DNA of 64,000 bases from Echiichthys vipera (taxonomy: Eukaryota > Chordata > Actinopteri > Perciformes > Trachinidae), in contig OY829658.1 in NCBI GenBank assembly GCA_963691815.1, forward strand, positions 12,928,826 to 12,992,825. Reading direction: 5' to 3'. The position numbers and the translations under genes were made by a program. Within the stretch, counting starts at the first letter, position 1. The number at the start of each line of letters is the position of its first letter. The notes beneath the pieces are model-generated. The model was not told the origin of the DNA. It saw nothing but the letters and a program-made list of their open reading frames with translations, and searched no databases. Shown here piece by piece: positions 49,407 to 60,994 of this stretch.

Positions 49407-49474
49407 GTTTTGTGCATGTGTGTGTGTGTGTGCGTGGGTGTGTGTGTGTGTGTGTGTGCGTGTGTGTGTGTGTA
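49238..49474. repeat. Long compound GT microsatellite, about 237 bp
   Basis: Nearly pure GT with scattered gc, ta, gg and ttgtgca interruptions. Higher-order structure is visible: a ttgtgcatgtgtg or tttgtgcatgtgtg variant occurs twice (about 49369 and 49409). Several long His/Thr and Cys/Val frames on both strands are artefacts. Confidence 0.98.
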
Positions 49475-52400
49475 TAGAGTGAGTGAATTTGCCAATTCAA
49501 GACAATCACTGTAAAGGAATTATTTCAAGAGTGAATTTTTGTTCATTGTTTATGAGGTATAACCTAACAATAGCAAAAACTGTTTTGACTGCATCCAGGT
49601 TGCAGCAGAAGAATAAAGGCATCCTGTCTGAAACCTTTGAACAATTAAGGGGAATGGTTCAATAAAGAAGCAAGACTGCAGGTAGTGTAGATGTAGGTCC
49701 AGTTCTTACACAGACATTCCAGAAATCAAAGGGATCTTTGACGTGCCTGCGCAAGACAGAAGTCCTTGATGGATTTACAAGAGAAAGCATGGATCCATAC
49801 ATTCCTATTGGTTCACAATCCACTCACATGGGACACTTTCTCTTTGTCAGCCGGGGAGAAAAAAGGTGGGATGTTGGATTGTATCATTCTTAACTGACGC
49901 TTCTATTAATGAGAAAAGGTGGTACAGAGAGGCTGGCAATGGTAGTTTCTAATCAGAATGACCTTAAGCTTCTGTTTTATTTTTTTTACTTTAGAAGTGA
50001 GCTTTTTTTGATCGCTCAGATGAAAAAGGCTGAGTTAATTTATTTCGGGATGAGTTCTGACTGGAATTCTGCATCAGGTGCGTCACAATAAGTCATCTCA
50101 AGGACAGGGCACTTTTACACCACCTTCAGTGAAGCTGTAGTTAGCTTGACTTCAAACTTACCACTCTACTGATTTGTCTTGATTTCTCAGGTGTTTCTGT
50201 CGGCCATGTAGGTGAGAAAAGATTGGTGAAAGACAAGTCGATATCTCCCCTCCTGACGCATCAAGCTGACATCTCTGAGAAAATCAATGACTTGTTTCAA
50301 TTTTTTCACATGTGTTCTGCTAGCCTTATTTTCTACTTTTAAAAGGCTTTGTCTTGTAATTATGAAATCTGGCTCTTTTATTTGTTTTCATCAACACTTA
50401 CAAATCACCTTCTCAGGTTATTTCACAGTTTGAAATATCACCTCAGCTTTCAAACTGACTGATTTCCATTCCTAAATTGAAATGATCGATTGCCATGTTG
50501 TAAGCTTTCTTGCATTATCTGCATGAGGCTTACCCCCACACAACTTTTGTAAATTGCATCTTACAGCTTAAGGTATTTCAATCAGTAGATATTTGTCCTG
50601 AGAATGATAATGACTAGGAAAGACAGAAGCAGGAAAAAGATGATTTACTGATTTGGAGAATATGCAGTTTGGTTAGGCCTAAGTGTAATCTCCTGAAAGG
50701 GGATTTTGGGACTAATTGTGTCAAAAAATGAGTTGCCTTTAATTTCAGCTTCACCAAAGAAAGAAAGAAGAAAAATGGCTGTGGTCCAAGCTCCACCACA
50801 ACAAAACATGATTAAAAGGTAAAAAAGATATGGTAGTTAGTAGGATGTGGGAGTTATATTGGAGGGATATTTCTAGCACAATGTATCACCAAAGGCAACA
50901 TATTTGACCTCTGTACCATTTTATATTCTCGTAATGTTTCAGCACAAAAGTGGTGCTGCTGTGCTTCTTTGAAATTCATTCTCAAATCTGTCCTGTGCGT
51001 CAGCCTCGGCCAGATAAACTCATGGGATTTCTATCACACAGGTGCTGTTGCTTATTTATCCTCCTCTCAACACATTCACTGCCCCCAGCAAGCATTGCTA
51101 ACACATGCTAACTATCTGTCACTACAAGCTAACAGAGCTTTGCGTCTGTTGTTCCCGGCTCTTAACATCCCCCAAGCCCACCCCCTCAGGACCCTACAGC
51201 CTTGTTCTGGGCTCCGGTGGCTGGGCCGCTAGTCTGTGTGATCTTCACCGCAGGCGGTACTCACTCCAGTTCTCCACAGCTGACAGGTGTGTGATAAAAA
51301 TGTCCCAGTAGCCAGTGTTGCCCAGAACACTGAATCAAGCAGACGTCCATTTCTGAAAAAGCGAAGGACTTTGGTTCCTGCTCATTTTACTCTCTTTCTG
51401 ATCCACTTACCTATTTAATATGAACAGACAGAGGGATAGAGATGAGTCTTGCAACAATAAAAAATATGTGAAGCTCCCAAGGAGTGAGTGGGCCTCAGCC
51501 CTGGGGCTGAGACAAATCACCTGAGGCAGAGTACAATTCTACTTTGTACTTGGAGACTTTTTTCCCCCTTCAATGTCTATTTTAGTCATGAATAGGTATG
51601 AGAGGAAAATGAGGTATTTCCTTTAATTAGAAACCCTAGGTACATGAGAATGTGATCTTTTTGTTCTTTGCCTAATTAGGCTGCATGTATCTAGAAATAT
51701 GCATTGTGTTCTTACCTGAGTGTAAGTTTGGGCCACCCTGAAGGGGTTGACCTACTAAAAGTTGCAGGGATAGCATGCGTGTGTGTGTATACGAACGCGC
51801 ACAAATGGGTGAAAACTTTGAAGCCGTTGAAAGTCAGAACCGTGTGTGTGTTGTGACAAGAAAGTCACGGCTGTGTCTGTGAAATGGCAAGTGGAGGAAG
51901 AAAATGTCAATTCTCAATGTGGAAAACCGCATAATGACTCTCTCAGAGTAAAAGGGTAAAACACACACACACACACACACACACACTTGTTTTTTACTCT
52001 TACTATACCTTCATCTAGCCCTCAACAGACCCCCAATTCTTTGGGGATTCCTGACAAGAGGTGTGTATATTGTCGTGTGTGAGCCAGTGTGTGTTCAGTT
52101 TATCCTTCGACTCACCTGTCAAACTAAACTCGGTGAAGGTTAAGACAAAGAGAGAGACAGACAGGAGAAACAAAAGAGAGGCAGAGAGTTTTGTCAGGTT
52201 TTTTTTCAGAGGTTTTGTTCGCATTTTGACAATTGTTGCAGCTGACCCATGCCTTTCTTGTTTTTCAAAGCAACACTCCCCTGCCCTCAGACTGTTGGCA
52301 CTTCTGTCCACCAGCATAGGAAGATCCTCTGCTTTACAAGCAGGGGGATACATCCCTACATTGGCTGAGTCTTCCCTGCGGCTTTTTCTACAGTGATGAT

Positions 52401-54433
52401 GTAGAGATGCCTGAGAGGCCTGATGGCTTTCAGAGAGTGTGTTTTTAAATGCACAGGTATTGGGCTCGCGCCACACAGCACTTGACAACTTTATTTGCTG
52501 TATATGAATCTAAATAGGCCACTCTGTATGGTGACTTTTGCTATTGGTACTTTGGGTATATTTTGATGCTTGTACTTGTTGCCTGGGTAAGATTGGAGAT
52601 CAATGACTTTTGTTTTTTTAAGTCTTGTATTCGGTTGTATCTATGCATTCTATAACATTGTTGGGTTTATACTTTTTAATGTATACTTTATTTGAATATG
52701 TATTTGCAGGATATCATAGTGAGGAATCTATATTTAGTTGCCGACTATTTTTGACAGTTTTTTCATCAAATATGGTGTAGTTATTAATCATGATAGTAAT
52801 AAGGGCATGACAATGAGGCTAGAAAAGTTTCCTTAGATGTTTTGCACTATGCAGTACCTTACTGGACTATCAAAATCTTGGATGTCTGGGAAGGTTTTTT
52901 TTATTATTATTATTTTTATTTTACCTGATAATGATGATGCCCAATGTGCATCCAAGCTGAATTTCATCCACTAAGCCTATAGATGACATTTCACTCAAAA
53001 GGTTCATAGGAAACACCATTACTGGTTCTAAGGAAACGTACAGTAAACTTAGTAATTGGAGGCGCTCAATCAGTTTATGAAGCACATATTTAAATGTATT
53101 AACTTTTATATTAGCCGCAATTAATTACACTGAATCTTTTTTAGTTATCATATTTGGTATATGGCACTGTTTTTTGGGGTGAAGTTATCTGCCTAAAAGC
53201 ACTAAATTAAGGCACTAAAACCTCTCTACTTGTAACATAGTTTTCCTGGCTATACTTAAACCGCATGTACACTTGCATGACAATGAGAAGGTGTGAAAGG
53301 AAAATCTAATAGTGCATTTGATGCGTCATATTTCACATTTGTCCTTTGGTTAAAACCAAAGTCAAACTAAAACTGACAATTATTTAATGAGAATCAGTGT
53401 CTATACTATAGAGTATATCTGCAGAGGGCTTCTGTGCTGCACTGCACTACAAAGCATCTTGAGAAAGAAGGGCATGTTCTTTGAAGTTTTCACAGACCTA
53501 CTGTATGTCAACCTTTTGTCTCTTTCTATAAAAGCAGAGATGAGAGCATGTGACAGAGAAAATCTAATCTAATGTGATATAATGTGAGTAACTAACAAAT
53601 AACCTTGATCATACATGATCTAATGTGAATAACTAGCATGTCAGCTTGATGTGTGCAGTAACTGTGGTGTCATACAGCCACATTGCCACCCTTCTCCTCA
53701 CCCTCTCTCTCTACCTCCTGTTTTTTTTCTCTCCCCTAAGCCATACATATTTCAAGGATAGTGCTTTCTCCTGACACCAAGCAACGGACCTGAGGAGGGT
53801 CTGAGGAAAGTTAAGAAGCTGTGGAGAGCCTCACAGGAGAAATCCTGTCAATAGAAGCAGTTCTTTCTCCTCCCATAACTGAGATGGAAAAATGAATGGC
53901 AGATAAACTATTTAAACATTCACTGTGGCAAGGTTATCTTTGTGTGCCCTGGTGACTGTGTGTGTTTACAAGGAAATATGCACTAGTGTGTGTTTGTAGC
54001 TATTACAGAAGGATGGTAGGAAATTGCAGTGTTTCCCTTAACATTATATTAGAAAGTCAAGTAAATTTTATTTATTTGTATTTTCTGAATAGCATCAAAT
54101 TTCAACAGGAATCATTCAAGGATCCCTTTCCTATAGAACAGCTCTATACCTTGTACTTTTAGTAAACAAACTAAACAGCCTTATGCTATTTATCCTATTT
54201 GCACGACAGCATGTAAATTCTGTCTCTACATGGTTGCGTGTTGAAAGTTCTCAGAGAGCGTTGGAGATTCACTTGTTCAAAGTTTGTTAAATTGTTGGGG
54301 AAGAGACTCCACTGCTAACAGGGAAAACAAAACTGAAACTTATCAGAGATCCTTTGTTATTTTGTTTGAGAAGATTATTCACTCCCAAAGAAAACAACTA
54401 AAGCAGAATTAAACAAACTGAAATTCTTTCTTT
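49475..54433. other. Unassigned non-coding DNA
   Basis: No gene or transposon boundary supported, apart from the AC tract at 51960-51986. The opposite-strand frames at 52015-52488 and 52061-52396 overlap and carry no domain; a hydrophobic stretch in the former is not enough to propose a gene. A T/A-rich patch lies at 52897-52921. Confidence 0.5.
51960..51986. repeat. AC microsatellite
   Basis: Thirteen AC units. Confidence 0.97.
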
Positions 54434-55171
54434 ATGTTGTTGTGCTTGTTGGAGAACATTATTTGGACCTTTTGGACAATTATTTTGAGGGCCAGTGTGT
54501 TGTGCTTTACCTGCAATCACGCAGTGGCGAAGGGATTAGTGCACTCTCATAGTGACAGCTCATTTGCTAGGGACGGCTTTTGCAACTGGAAAAAAGCGAG
54601 AGAAAAGTTTGCCCAGCACGAGCTGTCAGACCTGAATTCTGATTTACTGTGGGCACTAGCTACACTGAAAGGAACTTCTATCAGTGCTGACTTAGCAGCT
54701 TGGGATCAAAAGACTGACAGGACTGTGTTGGAACTTTTATTCAGATCCATTAAATTCCTGGGTCGAGAGGGGATGCCACTCAGAGGGCATACTCATCGTG
54801 ACGGCGTCCTATGGCAGCTTATGGTGGAGAGGACGCACTCACTACCAGGAGCCAGACATCTGGATGTCGGATACCATGCTTTAAACCAAAACCTGGCTGG
54901 ACTGGAAGAAATTCACCTCCCCAAAACATTCCACAGATCAAGCCTACAAATACAGCTGACCTTACTACTTGACATGACCAAGGACAAAATTTTCAGATCT
55001 GTCCCAGGTGTTGCTGCATTTACTTCAGCGCTGCATCCACAGACCAGGGGACAGTTAAAGGAGGTTGAGGCCTTTATTGAACTTTGCCGGTGTCTTCCAG
55101 TGTCAGCTGCTCCATCGGAGGGATCATTCAACAACAAAATGACACATGTCCACCACAAGGTGGTGCTATAA
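54434..55171 (+). pseudogene. Internally deleted hAT transposase, TTF-finger (ZMYM1/ZNF862-like) type
   Basis: The open frame has 245 codons. Similarity to hAT proteins starts at about residue 20: SVLCFTCNHAVAKG carries C24 and C27 of the TTF finger, followed by FARDGFCNWKKAREKF (44-59) and the following QHELSDL block. FLGREGMPLRGHTHRDG (about 108-124) is a hallmark of the DUF4371-like segment of this branch. Residues 210-232, VEAFIELCRCLPVSAAP then SEGSF, match the C-terminal dimerisation helix (LC..LPVS.A..E.SF). Full-length relatives have roughly 600-900 residues, so most of the RNase H-like catalytic core between the DUF4371 part and the C-terminus is missing, yet no stop interrupts. The ATG at 54434 lies in non-homologous sequence and is probably not the ancestral start. 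A possible alternative is a domesticated short protein; I consider a relic more likely. Confidence 0.75.
54448..54482. repeat. 35-bp segment shared with 37937-37971
   Basis: Matches the other site at 34 of 35 positions. It lies inside the open frame just upstream of the hAT-similar residues. Confidence 0.85.
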
Positions 55172-55885
55172 TCAAGTAAAAGGCTTTTTGTCCTATGCAC
55201 AAACCTCCATATCGTACATATCGCAAATTTAGATTTCTTACATACACATGTTTTCTGAAAGGCACTGAATCTCGGGATACAGACCATGGCACATTTCTGC
55301 CTAGTATTTTTGCACAGAATTGCAAAAGATAAAAAATAAAAATTTTCAAACTCCTCCTAGGCTAAGACACAAAACTTTGCAGGAATTATCCTTCGATCAT
55401 CTTGACGAAACGTTATCAAAAGAATTGTACAAGTCCAAAACATGTGTGAGTTAGAAAGGAAAAACTTTCTGTATGTTGTTGTCAAAACAGGAAATGTTGT
55501 ATATCTTAATAATAGTCTATAATTAGTCTGATCAGCATTAAACTCGGATTGGTAGTTCTCTAATCGCAAAATTGAAAAATAGACAACCCAATATTCAAAA
55601 CCTACTTTTGTGAACTCGAGAGTAATCTTTCTAAACCTACGACCAAAAGTTATCAAAATAATTTTTATAATCCAAACAATGTGGACATTAGTGGAAAGAC
55701 TTCCTGTACATTGCAGTCAAAACAGGAAGTGGTGTATAACTAAACAGTAGTTTCTCTGATTTACACACGAATTTGGAAGAGTCATTTCTTCTGCCGCACC
55801 AAGGGTCTGTGTAAAATCTGACGTCAATCAGCCACAAGCTGGGGCTATTATGCAAAATTGAGAAATGTTTGCATAATGTGAATAA
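55172..55885 (-). repeat. Dispersed repeat family C relative with two internal units
   Basis: Near 55350 the text ttttcaaactcctcctaggc is the inverse of the ctaggaggagtttg words at 20.95 and 21.34 kb. Two related units follow about 240 bases apart: gacgaaacgttatcaaaag ... gtcaaaacaggaaatgttgt (near 55403) and gaccaaaagttatcaaaata ... gtcaaaacaggaagtggtgt (near 55639). Before them, the phrase aaggtggtgctataatcaag at the end of the hAT frame resembles the gcgctata words that separate units in this family. Termini not fixed. Confidence 0.6.
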
Positions 55886-56329
55886 TATCTACTAATTCAA
55901 ATACCTACACTTTCTTTTTCAAATTACTATATGTGCTGCGTTCAAGCTGCGACTTGCATCGTGCCCATGGACCTGCAGTTCTGAATTGCATCTCCTCTGC
56001 GGGTTGCGGGGCCTGAGTTGCGTGGGGAGCTTGGACCCCATTGATATCTGCTTGCAGGTCTGTTTTTTCTGCTTCCTGTGCAAAGAGGTGGAGCATGGAT
56101 GGAGATGAGGCTGGCAGAATGACGACTATGGTGTATACTCACCGCCTGTGACGGCACCAACCTGTCACTCAAAGCTGCCATGTCCTTATACATAACTTTA
56201 AGCCTAATATAATTTAAATGGTGCAATGTATTAAAATGAAGCCCCTGTACAGTTGCCATGAATGGGGAACGTATCTATAGAGACAGAAAGCCTTTTTTGT
56301 GCAATGATGTAAACATGTTTATTTCTGCT
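55886..56329. other. Unassigned non-coding DNA
   Basis: Two overlapping minus-strand frames (55905-56096, 55942-56259) without domains. Confidence 0.45.
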
Positions 56330-56465
56330 GTAGTCACCATTTTAACATGGGGGTCTATATGGATTGATTGGCTTTCAGAGCCAGTCTCGTGAGGTCGTTC
56401 AAGGAACTGCAGTTTTTGACACTACTGTGTTGGCTTCACTTTCAGTCTCGGAGGTTGCCACTTGG
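56330..56465 (-). repeat. Fragment related to dispersed repeat family A, inverted
   Basis: The phrases ttttaacatgggggtctata and aaggaactgcagtttttgac, then actactgtgttgg, are the reverse complement, in the right order, of catgttaaa and tgtcaaaaactgcagttctt in copy 1. Divergence is high and the rest of the element is missing or altered, so it may be a sister family. Confidence 0.55.
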
Positions 56466-56491
56466 TGCGTGTGTGTGTGTGTGTGTGTGTC
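56466..56491. repeat. GT microsatellite
   Basis: About 12 units directly abutting the repeat fragment. Confidence 0.93.
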
Positions 56492-59400
56492 TCATGTTTG
56501 CAAGAGTGTGTAATAATGACCTTATGTGTTCAGCCTAGTAAATTTGAATGCAACTGGACACGTGCCATCGAAAATCCTTCCTGTGCATGACTGTTTTCAT
56601 CACACAATGAAATTAATGAACACAATAATGACATGGAACATGGGTTTATCAATTCAATTACGTGTCTTACCAGCATTCACACACATGCCCTTAACTAAAT
56701 CGGTACATCACTGTCTACACACACCATTTGTCCAGCATATAAAAAAATTACCTTTTTTTTGCATGTGTAGAATAGTTCTTTTTTCTCAGATGGTATGTTT
56801 TACAGTGGGACACAGTTTATTGCAATGGACATGAATGTGTTTACTTTATGTGCTTTTGCATACATTCATACATATTGTTATATTGTTATTGGGGAAACTT
56901 TACATTAATAGTGTGATATTGATTTTAACCATTGTTGATTTCAGATGGTGGTCGTGGGTGCTATAAGGACAGGTCTAAGGTTTACTGTACATCTTTAGTG
57001 ACATTTCACAAAATAGAAAGCAGCAACATTTATAATACATACTTTTTTGTATTACTTTCTCAAACATATCATGACAAAAAAAATAATAATACTCAACTGT
57101 ACTTAAAGCTAACATATATGCTGTTATTCTGCATTTAAAGCTGGTGACAACACCTCAAGGTTACCAGTTGTCATAGTAACGCAACAAGTTTTCAAGGACG
57201 TACACGGTGGCTGGGTTGCCCCCTGAAAGTTAATCAGTTGAGTTATCAATTGATAACCCCTGAGTCATTTATGTTGTTTTCATTGGCCAGTGTGCTTTAT
57301 ATCACTATAATTTTATATACTAGCAGGTATGAATGGAGATGACATGATGACGGCATGGTAAACAAGAACGGGGGGGTTGCAGACATCACCGCATAGATTA
57401 AAATGGGCAACTAATTTTACTTTTAAACAAAATGAAAGTAATACATTTAACCAATTAGCATACACAAAGAGGGATAAAGATGGTATTATCAAAATGTAAC
57501 CACTATGAGGGGAGGCATGGTTTAAAACATTTGAGGATCTGTGGGTCTAAATAAAGCATGAGGTATTTAAAAAAAAAAGAAAAGGTTTATTTCTCTTTTC
57601 AGGGCTGCCTCAATTTGACTTGATGAACATTTGACAGCATTTCTGTTATCATTAATATCGCTATTTGTCAAACAGTGGGTGGTGTGCATGAATGTGAGAC
57701 TCTGCCTGTGCGTTTGTGTGCTGGTACCAATGTGAGGTTGATGGAACTCCCCCAGAGTTTTAACACGTACAACTGTTGACCGTGTCTGAGCTGTCTGATT
57801 CTGCTCATGTTAATTTAATGAGCGAATAGCGTGCACGCCAGGAGGCAGTCACGGCGAATCATAAAGCCAAATGAGACTTTGTAATAGGCTGACAGAAGCA
57901 AAATACTTTATCAAAATCAATAAGTGCAGCAAAGTGCCAAACAGGGTCTGTTTGCAAGGTTAACAGAGCGTATATACACAATCAATGATTTACGACTACA
58001 TTTGAATCAGATCATCGACAAACACACATGCACACACACTCCAGAAACTATTTTAGTATGCTGTTGGTGTGGAGCCATTAATGACACCACTGACATCCTG
58101 CATGGATTCTTTATTCCATCATGCATCATGGTTGTGATTCACATACATCATCCATGTGAATGCAGTGTGAATGCCATTAATGTCACAGTTGAACATGATT
58201 CCACTGCTGCTACACCACTGTGAAAAACACTCAAGGTCAGACCCTTTTTTTTCCTTTCGAGGAGTGTGGAAATGGGGATTTATTCTGGATAACTAATGAA
58301 TTCCTCCATTGAATATATGATCCAGCACAGTGGTGGCTTGGATGTAAAGATTTGTCTCAATTTACCACTGCTTTGCCATTTCTGTCGCAGCCATGACTGC
58401 TTATCCTTATAGGTCCAGAAGTGGTGGAATGTCAGATTTTATTTAATTGGGTTAAGTACAAATTTAGCTTTATATCTGGTGACATCTCAAAACGCATAAG
58501 GTGCCAGACATTCTTCCTGATTGCTTGGTTTTTCTTTCTAGCTCCTAAAAATCCTTAAATATGATTATTTTTCACCTCTTTTGTGCTTCATATTTCTCTA
58601 GAGGGCCTACCTAACTTTAGCCTCTCATTATATGCCAGTGCATTGTTTCTGCCTTGCTCTCCCTTGCTAGTGTTGTACGCCTGCAATTTATGATTGGGTC
58701 CCCGAGGACGGGTACTTAGTGCTCAGAGACAGTAAACATTGCAAAAACTGACTTTAACATGCAGGACTATGGTGCCGCAAATAACAAAGACATGCACAGA
58801 ATGCATCTAGACATCCAGATCATATGAAATTATATTAAACATTAACATTAAGTAGTGCGGGTCATGAAATTGCCATACACTTCAACATTTCCTTCACTTC
58901 ATCTACTCTTCTCTCTTGTCGTTTGTCATGTCACCGAGTCTCCAGGGGGCCCTTTCACCGACAGTCGAGAACATGAATGCCACAATGCACTAAAGTCACT
59001 CATTTCTCTCCCAAGCTGTCACTTAGCCCCTCTCCAAGCCCTGCCTTTGTGCTGTACCTGTCGGTTTTGCTGTCTGCTTGGATGTCTGTCTCTCTGTGTC
59101 CCTGTCAGAAGGTCTGTTGAAACTTTGTTTTTCCACCAGCCATCACAGCGTTTATTAGTCACTCGGCATCAGCTGCTTCTGTGTGCTAATATGTGAGACT
59201 AGGTGAGGTCTACGTCAATGGTTTTATTTAAATTTCTTGGTGTCCATCATTCTGACAGACAGGGTTGTCAAAATTCAATCATAATCAATTTTTTTCATCG
59301 TTAAAAAATTATGTCGATGGAAAAAAAAAAATGTATCTATTGTTAATACTGCATCAATTGAATCCTTGCATAGTCTCACTCACACAGCTTTAAAACCCCA

Positions 59401-60994
59401 CACAGAAAAAGCCACTCAAGGGAGGGGGGACACCTTCCACCTCTCCTCCTCCTCCTTCACCTCTCTACTGTCTTGCTTGGTATAATATTTCAGTGTCTGA
59501 CATGAGGTGGATAGCTCAGTTAATAGCTGCTCACTGCTCGTGTGAGCTATGCTTCGGGGTAAGCTAAAATTACAGGGAGCTGAGACTGACAGTCAATGTG
59601 CAGCAGATCTGCTCCCTGAGCTGCTCCCCATTTTTTGGGATAAAATTGTTCTCTCATACGTATCAGCACCAACACCAAATGAGTCAAGTAAACCCAAGAA
59701 CTCATGTCTTCTGGTCTTCTTCTGGTTTACAACTATAGATACACATCCATATAATCAAATATGATGGCCTTAGCCATGCATAAACGAAAAAGGTGATTTG
59801 TGGTATCTGACTAAACTTGCCAAGAGAAGTACAAGTGTTTAGGAAGTATATTCTAGAAAACACATAAAAACCATGAAAAGGAAAAGACAGGAGGCCTCTT
59901 AAAAGGTCCACATTACAAGAAGATAAGAACCTGAAGAATACTGCCTAAAATGAGGGAAGCCAAAGTGCTCACACTCATCCTGAAAAGACAGAGAAAACAT
60001 TTTGTACATGGCAGGTCAGGCTTACAGGTACTCTGCTATTTTTTCTCTTGGATACCAAATAGCGAGAGGAGATTGAAGAGGCGTGAAGACAAATGCTATT
60101 GAACAGTATGAGAGGGGAAAAAACATAAAAGCAGAACAAGGACAGAAAGCTGTGAGAAAGAAAGGAAGGGCATTATGTGGGTTGTTATGAGTATGAGGCA
60201 TGCCGAGAGAGGGATGGGAAGACCAAGAGATGGAGAACAACAGCGTGACAGAGAGAAACATGAGAGGATGTCCATCAAAGTGCTGTCTTTCTGCTGTGCA
60301 CAGCAGTCTGACACACTGCAAGTAAAGGAGACTGAGTTTGGGAAGAACAGGCTGCCCATTAAAACGGGGAGAAGCAGAAAAGAAGATGGGGAGGAGAAGT
60401 GGGGAAAGCCCACGCTCACTCTCTTAAGGCCCACAGAGAGGCAATGATCAGACTATGAGTTTAACATCAGCAGCTGATGGGCATCAGTATCCCTCACCCT
60501 TCTCTTCTGCTTTAACATCTCTCCACCTTTCTTCTGTCCCCCCCGAGCCCCCCCCACTGCCAGGCTGCCCCTTTAATTGGCTGTCCAGCTAAGCTGAACC
60601 TTGGACTGTGCGTGTTAGTGTAAGTGTGTGTCTACATGTGTATGTTTCTCTGACATTGTGAGACTACATGTGTACGTTTTACGTGTATCTTATCATAGTT
60701 TAATGTTTAAAGTACATTGATATGAGGAAAGGAATCTCTAAAGGATATTCCCTGCTCACTGCTTCTCTCATATCAACACAAAGCTGCCATCTTACTCTTC
60801 ATTTTCACTGAAACCTTGAAAAAATCGAATCACAACATGTCCTATAATGGGCAATCACAATGGCAAATGATATCAGCCGACTGGGCCTCATATTAACTTC
60901 ATGTTTTACTTGTGAAATATGTCAAACACTTGCTCCTATGTAAGAAGCCACTTGGCAGCTGATAACTAGTGTAAAAACAAGGTACGCACCATTA
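56492..60994. other. Unassigned non-coding DNA
   Basis: No gene supported. Repeat-poor segments at 57795-57905 and 58065-58200 have the texture of conserved non-coding sequence. A weak hAT-like text starts near 59262 (cagggttgtcaaaattcaat). C-rich words lie at 60538-60558. Confidence 0.45.

Noticed and set aside
49128..49514. Long open frames of Cys/Val and His/Thr across 49.13-49.51 kb on both strands
   Set aside because: They are the translation of a GT/CA microsatellite, which lacks stop codons in most phases.
52015..52488. 157-codon minus-strand frame with a hydrophobic segment
   Set aside because: An overlapping 111-codon frame on the other strand is equally open; no recognised family, and one hydrophobic stretch is weak evidence.
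54434..54490. N-terminal 20 residues of the hAT frame as part of the transposase
   Set aside because: This part coincides with the 35-bp segment shared with 37.9 kb and shows no hAT similarity, so it is probably not ancestral coding sequence.
59262..59420. hAT-like end starting cagggttgtcaaaattcaat
   Set aside because: Only a few words fit; no partner end, target duplication or coding trace nearby.
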